DNA of 64,000 nucleotides from Chitinophagaceae bacterium (GTDB taxonomy: Bacteria > Bacteroidota > Bacteroidia > Chitinophagales > Chitinophagaceae), in the NCBI GenBank assembly GCA_016713085.1, contig JADJPV010000001.1:1695001-1759000 (forward strand), read 5' to 3'. A program made the position numbers and the translations under genes. The stretch's first letter is position 1; every line of letters begins with the position of its first letter. The notes under the pieces were generated by a model. It made no database searches. It was not told where the DNA came from and worked only from the letters and a program-made list of their open reading frames with translations. Of this stretch, positions 10,185-19,429 are shown one piece after another.

Positions 10185-11468
10185 TCACCCTGCCATATCC
10201 TGCGCAGCGGCTACTTCATCTTCCATAATTTTTTCCTCTTCATTTAGTTCTTCGGGTTGACGAGGTGTTTGCTTTTTACGCAGCATATTAAAACCAAGAA
10301 CAGAAAGCATACATACTCCGCCAACTACCCACCATAAAACAGTAAAGCCCGATTTATCTGCAATTCTTGCACCGAACATGGGACCAAATGTCTGTGCAGC
10401 CGACCAGGCCATTGTATATAAAGCAGCATATTGTCCACGGTTACTGTGATTACTCCGTTCAATCCAAAAAGTATTCATAAAAGGCATGGCCAGCATTTCT
10501 GCAACAGTAATGATCAATATAATAACCATGGCCATGAGATGATTGATATTGAAAAAATTCAGCAACAGGTAAGAAACGCCTGTAAGGAATACACCGAACA
10601 CAACAAATAGCAATGGCGTTTTTCTTTTTTCCAAACGATAGATCAGCGCCATTTCAGTGAACACGATGAACAACCCGTTTACTGCCATGAGAAATCCGAT
10701 ATACGGCTCAGAAAAATCCCGTTCCTTTTTAAAGTAAACCGACAGATTGGTAAACAGTTGAAAGAAACCGGAGGCAAATAAAAATGAACAGACAATAAAC
10801 CACAAGTAAACTTTGTCTTTGTAAGCAGAAAGAACTTTTATACTTACTGCTGCAACTGTTTCTTTTTTTATTTCCTTTGCAGGTGGTTTCAGCAAACGGT
10901 AAAGTAGGAATGCTGCTGCAAGATTAGTGATGCCATCAATCCAGAACAGCAACTCATAATTGACATGTGCAATCAATCCGCCCAGGCCGCTGCCGATGGC
11001 CCAGCCTAAATTAATAGCCAGCCTGTTGAGTGAATAAGATCTTGTTCTGTTTTCTTCCTTGCTGTAAAAAGCAATGGCGGTTGAGTTGGCAGGACGGAAA
11101 GCTTCATTTACAAAACTCAGGATGAATGTAAAGATGCAGATGAGCGGATAGCTTTTCATTTGCCCCAGTACCATGAATAACAAACCGCCACCAATCAGTG
11201 TGATGAGCTGGATTTTATAAAAACCAATTTTATCAGTCAGCCTTCCGCCAATATATGCCCCGGTAAAAGCACCTGCACCAAACAATCCAAACACAAAACC
11301 TGCCTGACTGAGTGAATAACCCATGGCCGGACTGGTGAGATATAAACTCAGGAACGGTATCACCATGGTTCCGCTCCTGTTCACCAGCATGATCCATGAT
11401 AATAACCAGGTTTGTTTCGACAAACCGGTATAAGACTGTTTATAAGAATTGAATATTTTTGAAAGCAT
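10185..11468 (-). CDS. MFS transporter (DHA1-like multidrug/efflux type)
   Basis: This 427-residue protein has twelve predicted transmembrane segments. The loop after TM2 reads GGRLTDKIGFYKIQL, the GxxxDrxGrr-type signature of the major facilitator superfamily. TM5 and the region around RPANSTAIAFYS resemble drug/proton antiporters. A hydrophilic acidic tail of about 25 residues (PEELNEEEKIMEDEVAAA) ends the protein. The substrate is unknown. It is a single-gene unit, convergent with the HAD gene. Confidence 0.88.
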   Translation of the reverse strand: MLSKIFNSYKQSYTGLSKQTWLLSWIMLVNRSGTMVIPFLSLYLTSPAMGYSLSQAGFVFGLFGAGAFTGAYIGGRLTDKIGFYKIQLITLIGGGLLFMVLGQMKSYPLICIFTFILSFVNEAFRPANSTAIAFYSKEENRTRSYSLNRLAINLGWAIGSGLGGLIAHVNYELLFWIDGITNLAAAFLLYRLLKPPAKEIKKETVAAVSIKVLSAYKDKVYLWFIVCSFLFASGFFQLFTNLSVYFKKERDFSEPYIGFLMAVNGLFIVFTEMALIYRLEKRKTPLLFVVFGVFLTGVSYLLLNFFNINHLMAMVIILIITVAEMLAMPFMNTFWIERSNHSNRGQYAALYTMAWSAAQTFGPMFGARIADKSGFTVLWWVVGGVCMLSVLGFNMLRKKQTPRQPEELNEEEKIMEDEVAAAQDMAG

Positions 11469-11628
11469 AGCAGGAAAACAAAAGTATTATTATTCGGCAA
11501 GAAAGGAGCCAGAGTAAATTACTGAAGACTGCTGTTGTTGTTAGAATCTCAGAAACAAGTGAAATTGGAAGACGCAAATTACGACCTCCGGTTTTTATTT
11601 TTTATATTTATGAAATCAACTATAACCT

Positions 11629-12168
11629 ATGGCAAAGAAAGAATTACAATTGCTGGTTGCTGAGCAAAAAATTCTCAACAGAATTTATGTTGTAAGGGGT
11701 GAAAAGGTGATGCTGGATAGGGATTTAGCAGAAATGTTCGGAGTGGATACAAAGGTTTTTAACCAAAGTGTGAAAAGAAATCTCGAACGATTTCCTAAAG
11801 ATTTTATGTTTGCTTTGAATGAAAAAGAATGGAAAAACTTGAGGTCACAATTTGTGACCTCAAGTTGGGGCGGCGTAAGATACAAGCCTAATGTATTCAC
11901 CGAACAGGGTGTAGCTATGTTATCCGGTATCTTAAGCAGTAAAACAGCAATTGAAGTGAATATCCGAATCATCCGGGTATTTACCAGGCTCCGGGAGTAT
12001 GCATTAACACACAAAGAAATCTTATTACAACTTGCTAAACTGGAAAAGGAAGTAAAAGGTAACAGCAAAGACATTGAAAACATTTTTATGGTGCTGAAAG
12101 AGCTGGTAGAAAAACAAATCAAACCTGCAGTACCAAGGCAAAAGATAGGATTTAAGCAAAATGAGTAA
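11629..12168 (+). CDS. ORF6N domain-containing protein
   Basis: This 179-residue protein carries the ORF6N DNA-binding-type domain over residues 10-100: MLDRDLAEMFGVDTKVFNQ, NLERFPKDFMFALNEKEW, LRSQFVTSSWGG and FTEQGVAMLSGIL. A helical C-terminus (residues 110-165) could dimerise. ORF6N proteins occur in phages and as lone genes in Bacteroidota chromosomes, and their molecular role is not settled. The gene stands alone with no phage genes beside it. A perfect 31-bp palindrome lies inside the coding sequence at 11836-11866. Confidence 0.9.
   Translation: MAKKELQLLVAEQKILNRIYVVRGEKVMLDRDLAEMFGVDTKVFNQSVKRNLERFPKDFMFALNEKEWKNLRSQFVTSSWGGVRYKPNVFTEQGVAMLSGILSSKTAIEVNIRIIRVFTRLREYALTHKEILLQLAKLEKEVKGNSKDIENIFMVLKELVEKQIKPAVPRQKIGFKQNE
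11836..11866. repeat. Perfect 31-bp palindrome inside the ORF6N gene
   Basis: The 15-base arms AACTTGAGGTCACAA and TTGTGACCTCAAGTT flank a single T. The sequence encodes the conserved NLRSQFVTSS segment, so protein constraint explains part of it, but a 15/15 match is more than that constraint requires. Confidence 0.9.
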
Positions 12169-12203
12169 AACCACTGGCGCAAAACCTAAAAAACACAATC
12201 AAA

Positions 12204-12827
12204 ATGTATCCTCAGATAATTGTAAAGATTATGCAAATCTTATTTTTTCTGTTGCAGACTAACTATTCATTCAGTCAGTCTGTAAATCCTGTTTGTGTTA
12301 CAGATTCTTGTAAAAAGAAATTTTTATCATACACAATCAATCATGGCAGCTTTCCAATGGAGTGTGTTTTGATTAAGTTTAAAGATAAATCAGAGAACAA
12401 GTGGAGTGAGGTTGTGTATGTAGTATCTATTCATAACTATTATTACTACTCGGTGGATTCAGTTAATACAAAAAAGTATATCGATTTTGTATATCAAGCT
12501 ATTTGTAACGGGGATTACATTTTAAAAGACACAAGTGTTGATAAAATGTTTGGGGGGTATCGTTTAAAAGAAAATGTATACAACCAGATGAAATCGATGC
12601 CTGTTGATAAATTTTTATACAAGTATTTTGATAGGGAAGGCAATATTTTGATAAAATACCGGAATTACACTACAGAAGTTTTAGCAGTTTGTTTTTCTTA
12701 CAACATTACTTTTCTTCTTGCTGAATATTATTATCCTGCAATCCATGATGCAACATGGGACGAATTATGTAAATATTACACTCAACTTAAGAACTTGCCC
12801 CGCCCTCTAAAGTCAAGGTATTATTGA
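12204..12827 (+). CDS. Hypothetical exported protein
   Basis: This 207-residue protein is not a family I recognise. The N-terminus has a hydrophobic segment (IMQILFFLLQTNYSFSQ) that looks like a signal peptide ending near residue 25. The true start may be the ATG of MQILFF at 12231 rather than 12204. The rest is rich in Tyr and Lys, with two cysteines near the mature N-terminus (NPVCVTDSCKKK). The gene follows the ORF6N gene by 36 bp and ends at a strong hairpin. The region is more AT-rich than its neighbours, which may indicate acquired DNA. Confidence 0.6.
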   Translation: MYPQIIVKIMQILFFLLQTNYSFSQSVNPVCVTDSCKKKFLSYTINHGSFPMECVLIKFKDKSENKWSEVVYVVSIHNYYYYSVDSVNTKKYIDFVYQAICNGDYILKDTSVDKMFGGYRLKENVYNQMKSMPVDKFLYKYFDREGNILIKYRNYTTEVLAVCFSYNITFLLAEYYYPAIHDATWDELCKYYTQLKNLPRPLKSRYY

Positions 12828-12862
12828 TGATTTTTGGAAAAGACAGAACCAATTAAATACTT

Positions 12863-12897
12863 AATATCAAAGCCCCGATTATCGGGGCTTTGATATT
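12863..12897. terminator. Long bidirectional hairpin between convergent genes
   Basis: Seventeen-base arms, AATATCAAAGCCCCGAT and its exact complement, flank one T. The hairpin lies between the plus-strand hypothetical (ending 12827) and the minus-strand amidohydrolase gene (ending 12922). The A/T-rich outer arms supply U tracts on both strands, as expected of a shared terminator. Confidence 0.8.
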
Positions 12898-12921
12898 TGA
12901 GCTATTGGCAAAATAATTTTC

Positions 12922-15900
12922 TTACTGCTTCACCTCCGTCGTCACCTTCGGTACTTCTTTTGTCCAGGCACCAATATCCATTTTCCGGGGAGTAGGATAA
13001 ATTTCATCTAATGTATTACCATCATACAGTCTTCCGTTTTTCACCACATAGCGAATGGTATTTGTATTGCGGATGTTCGCCAGCGGATTTGCATCCATGA
13101 TCACAATATCAGCAAGCTTTCCGTTTTCTATACTTCCCAGTTCTTTATCCAACCCCAATGCAGTTGCACCAAGAATGGTTGAAGTACGCAACATATTGAT
13201 CGGGCTCATACCGCCACTGCCAACACTCCACATTTCCCAATGATAACCGAGACCCTGTAACTGACCATGACTTCCAATACCTGCAAGACCACCTTGTGAC
13301 ACTACACTGTTTACAGTTTTTGCATGTTTCGGAAACACATGATCTTCGGGTGCAAACCATCCACCCAAACCACCTGCACGTCTGCGTGCCTTTGCATTTA
13401 ACTCTTCATAAGGAGTAAACCGGTTGAGCTTTGGATCATGTAACGGACTCTCTGTTGTGTAATAAAAATTCTCGGCCCATGGTCCGCCATACGCAACTAA
13501 TAACGTTGGCGTGTAAGCCATTTTACTTTCTGCAATGGTTTTGGTTAAATCATTGTACAATGGAAAAACAGGAATAGCATGTTCATGACCGGGATAACCA
13601 TCAAATAATTGTGTCATGTTCAGTTTGAAATCCAAACCACCTTCTGTGGTAGGCATCAGCTTTTGTTCTTTTGCTGCCATGATCACCCACTGACGCATTT
13701 GCCTGTTACCAACCAAATACATTTTTATATACTGTGTGTTGTAATATTTGCTTTATTGCTTCAGTACATTTTTTGTTTGTTCAAGATCTTTTAAATTATA
13801 CATCCAGAAACCAACACCAGGGCCTGTGCTGTAAATACGTGGACCTGGTACCTGTCCTGCATCAACCATATCGCCCCATGTTAAAACATCCGTAGTTGCA
13901 GTTTGCGGATCTCTTGTTGTAGTAACTCCATATGCAAGATTGGCTGCATAAATCCACGATGTGTTTTTATGCAATCCCCAGTAGGTCCACATATGCGAAT
14001 GTGTATCTACAAAACCCGGTGTGATTGTTTTGCCTGTACAATCAATTTCTTTTGTTCCGGCAGGAGGACTCAGTGTTCCCGTTTTACCAACTGCTTTAAT
14101 CCGGTTATTAACAATCAGCACATCACCATTTTCAATTACCTCTTCTCCTTTCATGGTAATGATCCTTGCGTTCTTTAATAGGATGCTGCCAATTGGCATA
14201 TCTTTTTGATAATATACTTTCACCTGCGTTTCATCGGGCGAATATTTTTCTGCTTTCTTCTTTGCTTCCAGTGCAAGCTTGTCCCTGTTTGCTCTTGCCG
14301 TATCAACTTTTAAAATGGCAGCAAGTGAATCTGCACTTTTCTTTGCAAGCGAATCAGCAACACGTTTTGCATCCGGTCCCAAAGCAATCAAAGCTTTCAC
14401 ACTGTCGGCCAATCTTTTTGTTTCGATTTTTTTAGCTGCTTTCACAGAATCTTCTACAAACTTTGCCCTTTCTGTATCATATACCCAATGGCCATTTCCC
14501 AAACTCCAGTGAATTTTTTTACCGTTCGCTTCCCATGCAGGAAACTCACCGCCAATTTCCGTTAACTGTTTAGAAGGAAATGAACTGAATGCTGGGTCGG
14601 CTACATTAATGTTGGGTATTTTACCTGCATCTGGAATGGTAACAACATATACATTATTGTTTACCTGTGCGATGGCCTGGTTACCAACAGGAGACATTAA
14701 TATTGTACCGGCAGGTGTTGGTAAATTTTGCGGTTCACGGTTTCCTGCACTTTCAGGTAGCATGCAGTTATTAACCGGGTCCATATTCATCATTGGTTTA
14801 CCCATTACATACTTTACAGTATTGGCAACCTGTTCTCCATTATTTGTTTGATGATGATCTGCATCTGCAACAGCACCATAGGTTGTAATACCTGTAATAC
14901 GTGCATGCGTTTTTTGATCGGTACCATCCCAGCGAACAGAAACCAATGCACCACCACCAGTATTGAGATAAATACGGTTGGTATCTTTTGTAAAATGAAT
15001 GTTACCATAGTTGGCAGCAAGCAGATCAACTTTTGTAACGTTGCCGCCATTGGGATTCATCCACACAAGATCAGCTTCATTACCACTGTAAAAAGGATCT
15101 TCTGCATCTTTGAATAAACGCTTTGGTCCACGGAAAAATGCAATGCGGTTATTGTAACTCCATACAGGCTGCATATAAAAGGCAGCTTCATTTGTAAGTT
15201 TAGTAACAGATGGTTTTGGAGACAACACTGCTTTAAAAATATTACCACCATCTGTTTCACTCCATGTAACAAATACCAGTTGATTTCCATCAGGGCTCCA
15301 GGAAGGCATTGCCTCAGTAAAATTAAAATTAGTTACACGTTTTGCAGTGCCACCGGGATAATCCATTACATACAACCTGTTCAATACAGTGAAGGCCAAT
15401 TTCTTTCCATCAGGACTTGGAACGCCATCACGAATTTGTGTTGCCAATGCTGCGCTGGTATCTTTCACTGCATAATTAAAATAAAGCCTTGGGCCCATTT
15501 CAAGATTTACATCTGCATCAAAAATTATTTCTGTGGCCTTGCTTCCATCAACAGGAAGTTTCCAGAGCTTACCGCCGTAACTGGCAATTAAAAATTTACT
15601 ATCGGGTGTAAAACTCATACCGGGCAACACACCTTGCGGTGCAATACTTTCCTGTTCATCTCTCTGCACAGGATAGGCCAGCCATTTTTCATCACCGGTT
15701 TTCATATTACGCAAAATCAAACCTGTTTTATCTTCATACCTGCTACCATAAGCCAGCCACTGTCCGTCTTTACTGAGTGTTGGTGTGAAAGATGAACCAT
15801 ACCTGCTTGCAATTACATTCACGGTTCCTTTTTCACGGTCGTATGTTCCTATTTGATACTGCGGAAGCAATGCATTGTAATTCCATGAACCAATCCGCTG

Positions 15901-16509
15901 ACTGTAATAAACGGTTCTTCCATCTGCACTTACAAAGGGATCAATCATTTTGAGGTTGGGGGGAAGTTCACCCAGTTGAATGCCGCCACCACCATCTTTA
16001 TGATACATCCAGAGTTTTGCAATACGGCGACCTTTGCTGGCAATGATATAATTGCCATCGGGTGTCCATACTGCTCCGGGAAAATCTTCTGTGCGGTCTT
16101 TGGTTAATTGAATGGTATCCTGTTTTTCCATATCAATGTACCAGATATTATCACTGCCGCTTCTATCGCTGGTGAATAGAATCTTTTTTCCATCGGGGCT
16201 GAAACGTGGATGTGTTTCATACGCAATTCCTTTAGTTACCTGTGTTGCTTTTCCACCGTTGATGGGAATGGTATAAATATCTCCCATCAAATCAAATGCA
16301 ATCGTACTTCCATCAGGACTAATATCTACACTCATCCATGTTCCTTCTTTGGTATTGAATTTTACCTGCCGCTCTGGTTTAAGCGGAAGGCTTGTGAACG
16401 GAGTGTAAACCATCGTGTCTTTTTTAACACTGTCAGCAAGATTAATTTGCTGTGCTGTTACCGGGGAAAAAGACAGTAACACTAAAGCAATGAAGATTGA
16501 TTTCATCAT
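12922..16509 (-). CDS. TolB-type propeller plus amidohydrolase protein, interrupted by an in-frame stop
   Basis: One frame runs from 16509 to 12922, broken only by TAA at 13753-13755; about 1195 residues would be encoded. A signal peptide (MMKSIFIALVLLSFSPVTAQ) is followed by PD40/TolB blades (FSPDGKKILFTSDRSGSDN, PSWSPDGNQLVFVTW) to about residue 690. A Lys/Ala/Asp-rich helical insert follows. The amidohydrolase domain has the metal motif GFVDTHSHMW. After the stop come the rest of the barrel (AIPVFPLYNDLT, GIGSHGQLQGLG) and the end of the composite site (GKLADIVIMDANPL). Sequence on both sides of the stop fits the family, so the codon is probably a Tyr codon changed to TAA by mutation or sequencing error. 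The protein would be periplasmic. It lies downstream of a second amidohydrolase gene. Confidence 0.82.
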
Positions 16510-16628
16510 AAAGCAGTTTTTTTGAAAATTAATAAAACAGTTGAGTCTTTTTCAGGAATTAATATGAAATATTACAAATGGTAATTGTACAGATGAAGCT
16601 GTTTACTTTTTTGCGTACCTTTTTTTCA

Positions 16629-17978
16629 TCATTGAACAGAATAAGCAGGCCCAAACAATGCCCTGCCACTTCTTGTTCCCGTATGTTTCCCTTCATCAAT
16701 TACAAGTTGCCCGTTAACCAGTATAAACTGGAAACCTTTTGAAAACTGGTGAGGGTTTTCGAATGTAGCATTGTCTGTTACTTCTGCTTCGTTGAACACA
16801 ACAATATCAGCAGCCATTCCTTCCCTGATCAATCCACGATCCTTCAACTGAAATTTCTGTGCAGCAAGAGAAGTCATTCTTCTTATGGCTTCTTCCAGTG
16901 AAATGATCTGCTGTTCACGCACATATCTTCCAAGCACTCTTGCATTGGTTCCATAAGTGCGTGGGTGCGGCATACCTCTGCCTGTGCTGACACCAGCATC
17001 GGCACCAACCATATTAAATGGATATTTCATAAAAGCCTGTACATCTTTTTCACTCATGCTGTGATATACCATTTGTGCACCACCTGCCAGCATCAGGTCA
17101 AGTATTGTTTCAGCTTCTTCTTTTACTTTTGGTTTTCTTCCTTTAAGAATGTTGATCTCTGAAATACTTTTTCCATTCAACGTACTGTCAGCTGCATGAT
17201 TGGCCACTACTGCAAAACTGTAATTTTTATACTTGTATCTTTTTAATTGTGTAAGCATTTCATCAATCATTTGCTGGTGAAGAACAGGATCGTTGATTCT
17301 TTTTTTCAACGAGTCGGTTCCACCTGCCAATGCCCAGTCGGGTAAACGTACACCAAGGTTCGTGCTGCTGGCTGTATAGGGATACTGATCAATGGTTACA
17401 TCATATCCTTCTTTTCTTGCAGATTGAATGAGTGATAAAGTTTCTCCTGATCTTCCCCAATTAGCAGGACCGCTTAATTTAAAATGCGAAATCTGTACAG
17501 GGATATTTGCCGCCCTACCAATATTGATAGCTTCGTTAATAGCACCCACCACTCCGTTTTCTTCATTACGGATATGTGATGCGTAAATGCCATAAAACTT
17601 TGCAGTTTCTTTTGCCAGTCCAATTACTTCATCTGTATTACTGTACATACCGGGCAAATAAATAAGTCCAGTTGAAAGACCAACAGCACCATCTTTCATT
17701 GCTTTGGCAATGAGTTTCTCCATTTGTAATTGTTCTGCTGCAGTTGTAAACCTGTTATCCAAACCCATTACCTGGCGACGGATGGTATTATGACCAATCA
17801 AAGAAGCAACATTAATAGAAGTATGTATACTATCGATCCTTGTAAAGAATTGATGCAGATCATCAGCCGACCCACCACAATTACCGGTGATAACAGTAGT
17901 AACACCATCATAAATATAGTTATCTGCAGTTGGTCGTTCAAAGATGCCGCTTTCAATATGCCCGTGTATTTTTCCAGC
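16629..17978 (-). pseudogene. N-acyl-D-amino-acid deacylase, 5' end deleted
   Basis: The frame is readable from about 17978 (HGHIESGIFERPTADNY) through VTTVITGNCGG and GLSTGLIYLPGMYSNTDEV to GMAADIVVFNEAEV and the stop at 16629. The conserved core of D-aminoacylases (amidohydrolase superfamily, zinc-dependent) is present. The N-terminal part, normally about 90 residues with a signal peptide and the first metal-binding His, is missing. Upstream of HGHIE the frame runs straight into an alkyltransferase-like gene, so a deletion has joined the two. TTG at 17801 would be an internal start without the metal site. The gene is presumed non-functional if the sequence is correct. Confidence 0.8.
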
Positions 17979-18298
17979 AGCTCCTGCATTTGTGTGGGAG
18001 TATTGAAATGCATTTTACCGGTAAGCATTCCATTGCGGTTAACGACTCTCTGTGCCGGAACTTTTGGTTTTACTTTTCCTGCGCCATTCATGGCCCATCC
18101 AACCATACGTGCAGATAATTTTGTACCGAGATAAACGGCAATTGCACCATACGATGTTACACGCCCTTTTGGAATTTGCCTCACCACATCATACACATCT
18201 TCAAAAAAAGTATACTCTTTTGGTTTACCCGGTTCAGGCTTCGCCTTCGGTAATGCTTTGCTCACCGAAAGAAGTTGGGGAGATTTTTTTGGCTTCAT
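17798..18298 (-). pseudogene. Alkyltransferase-like (ATL/MGMT family) gene, 3' end replaced by deacylase sequence
   Basis: Residues 1-110 are a DNA-binding Ada/MGMT C-terminal domain: YTFFEDVYDVVRQIPKGRV, TSYGAIAVYLG, ARMVGWAMNG and VVNRNGMLTGKMHF. The active-site PCHR is PAQR here, so there is no alkyl-acceptor cysteine. That places it with alkyltransferase-like proteins, which flag O6-alkylguanine for repair. After MQELLEK (near 17978) the expected roughly 25-residue tail is absent, and the frame reads out-of-frame deacylase sequence to a stop at 17798. The start at 18298 overlaps the upstream DUF5522 gene by about 65 bp. Confidence 0.78.
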
Positions 18299-18476
18299 TG
18301 TTTCGTTCTTTCAGCAACAAGATACGACGGGGCTCCGAAACATTTTCATATGCAAAGGGACAATGTCTGCAACCCAGTCCGCAGCAATAGCCCCGGTCTT
18401 CATGATATTTTTCCGTGAGGACCATATTGTCATCCTCATCATAATAAAAATCAATCCCCTCTGCAAGTTTGTTCAT
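18234..18476 (-). CDS. DUF5522 small cysteine-rich protein
   Basis: The ATG at 18476 gives an 80-residue protein beginning MNKLAEGIDFYYDEDDNMV. The core TEKYHEDRGYCCGLGCRHC is the DUF5522 signature, with four closely spaced cysteines and a histidine likely to bind a metal. A GTG at 18509 would add 11 residues but is less convincing. The last 20 residues overlap the start of the alkyltransferase-like gene in another frame. The function of the family is unknown; it is often found next to MGMT-like and tRNA-modification genes, as here (trmB lies upstream). Confidence 0.8.
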   Translation of the reverse strand: MNKLAEGIDFYYDEDDNMVLTEKYHEDRGYCCGLGCRHCPFAYENVSEPRRILLLKERNNEAKKISPTSFGEQSITEGEA

Positions 18477-18542
18477 TGCTTTTAAAAATACTGTATAATG
18501 ATTAACCACCCAGTTTGGTTTTTGTTGAAAGAATAAGAAAAT

Positions 18543-19249
18543 TTATTCTCTTTCTGTATCAAACACCCATTGTTTTAGCAGCGCATCGGTTTCTATCGGT
18601 AATTGCTGCTGAGGTAATGAGAAGCTGAGATAATGGATGCGGTTGCTTTGTGCAATATCCAAACCCTCGTAATGTGTTTTGATCTTCAGCTCATCGTTCA
18701 ATTCTGTCTGATTATAGAGATGATCAATATCTGTATGCACCGGTAAGCTGTACAGTTCAATCACCTGTTTGGTAAAATGATACAAAACCGGTGAGTCTGT
18801 TTTTAAATGAATCAATCCGCCAGGTTGTAGAAACTGCTGGTACAATCGCAGGAACTTTGGATGCGTTAAACGTTTTTTATGTTTGGATGCACGCAGCTGT
18901 GGATCAGGAAAACTGATCCAGATTTCACTCACTTCATCTTTGGCAAAATATTCAGCAATCCGGTCAATCTGTGAACGGAGAAAAGCAACATTACTTAAGT
19001 TTTCTTTTAAAGCTGTTTTTGCCCCCACCCAGATGCGGTTGCCTTTTAAATCAACACCCAGGAAATTCCGTTGCGGATGTAAACGGCCAAGCCCAACCGC
19101 ATATTCACCTTTCCGCAGGCAAGCTCTAAAGTAACAGGGTGATTGTTTTTAAAAAACACATGCCAGTTGCCCGGCATTTCCTGCGGGTATTGTAATACGT
19201 TAGGAAATGTTTCAATTTCAGAAAAGCGGATGAGTTTCTTTTGGCCCAT
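18543..19249 (-). CDS. trmB: tRNA (guanine-N7)-methyltransferase TrmB, one-base frameshift
   Basis: The N-terminal part (19249 to about 19110) reads MGQKKLIRFSEIETFPNV and LELACGK, the SAM-binding glycine motif region. The C-terminal part (19028-18543) has VAFLRSQIDRIAEYF, IWISFPDPQLRASKHKKR and LTHPKFLRLYQQFL, typical of TrmB, which makes m7G46 in tRNA. The two parts are in different frames. Adding one base at the TTT of 19110-19112 (minus-strand AAA) restores LELACGKGEYAVGLGRLHP and a continuous protein of about 235 residues. The break is most easily explained as a homopolymer sequencing error. Confidence 0.88.
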
Positions 19250-19429
19250 AAAGCGGCAAAGTTAATGGCTCCTTTTGTTTTGCGGGAGAAAGCTGCAAAA
19301 AACAAATGGGCGTTTGCTTTTAATTGCAATAAAAACAAATTATATTTAAACACAATCCACTCCCTTCGGGAATCTTCTAACCAACTTTCGCCTTACGCTT
19401 TATTTCTTAAACTGTAAAACCAACTAACT

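Noticed and set aside
11685..12182. Minus-strand 165-residue frame opposite the ORF6N gene
   Set aside because: The plus strand encodes a conserved ORF6N domain; the reverse frame has no recognisable features.
11629..12827. Prophage remnant around the ORF6N gene
   Set aside because: ORF6N occurs alone; no integrase, capsid, terminase or lysis genes and no attachment-site repeats are seen nearby.
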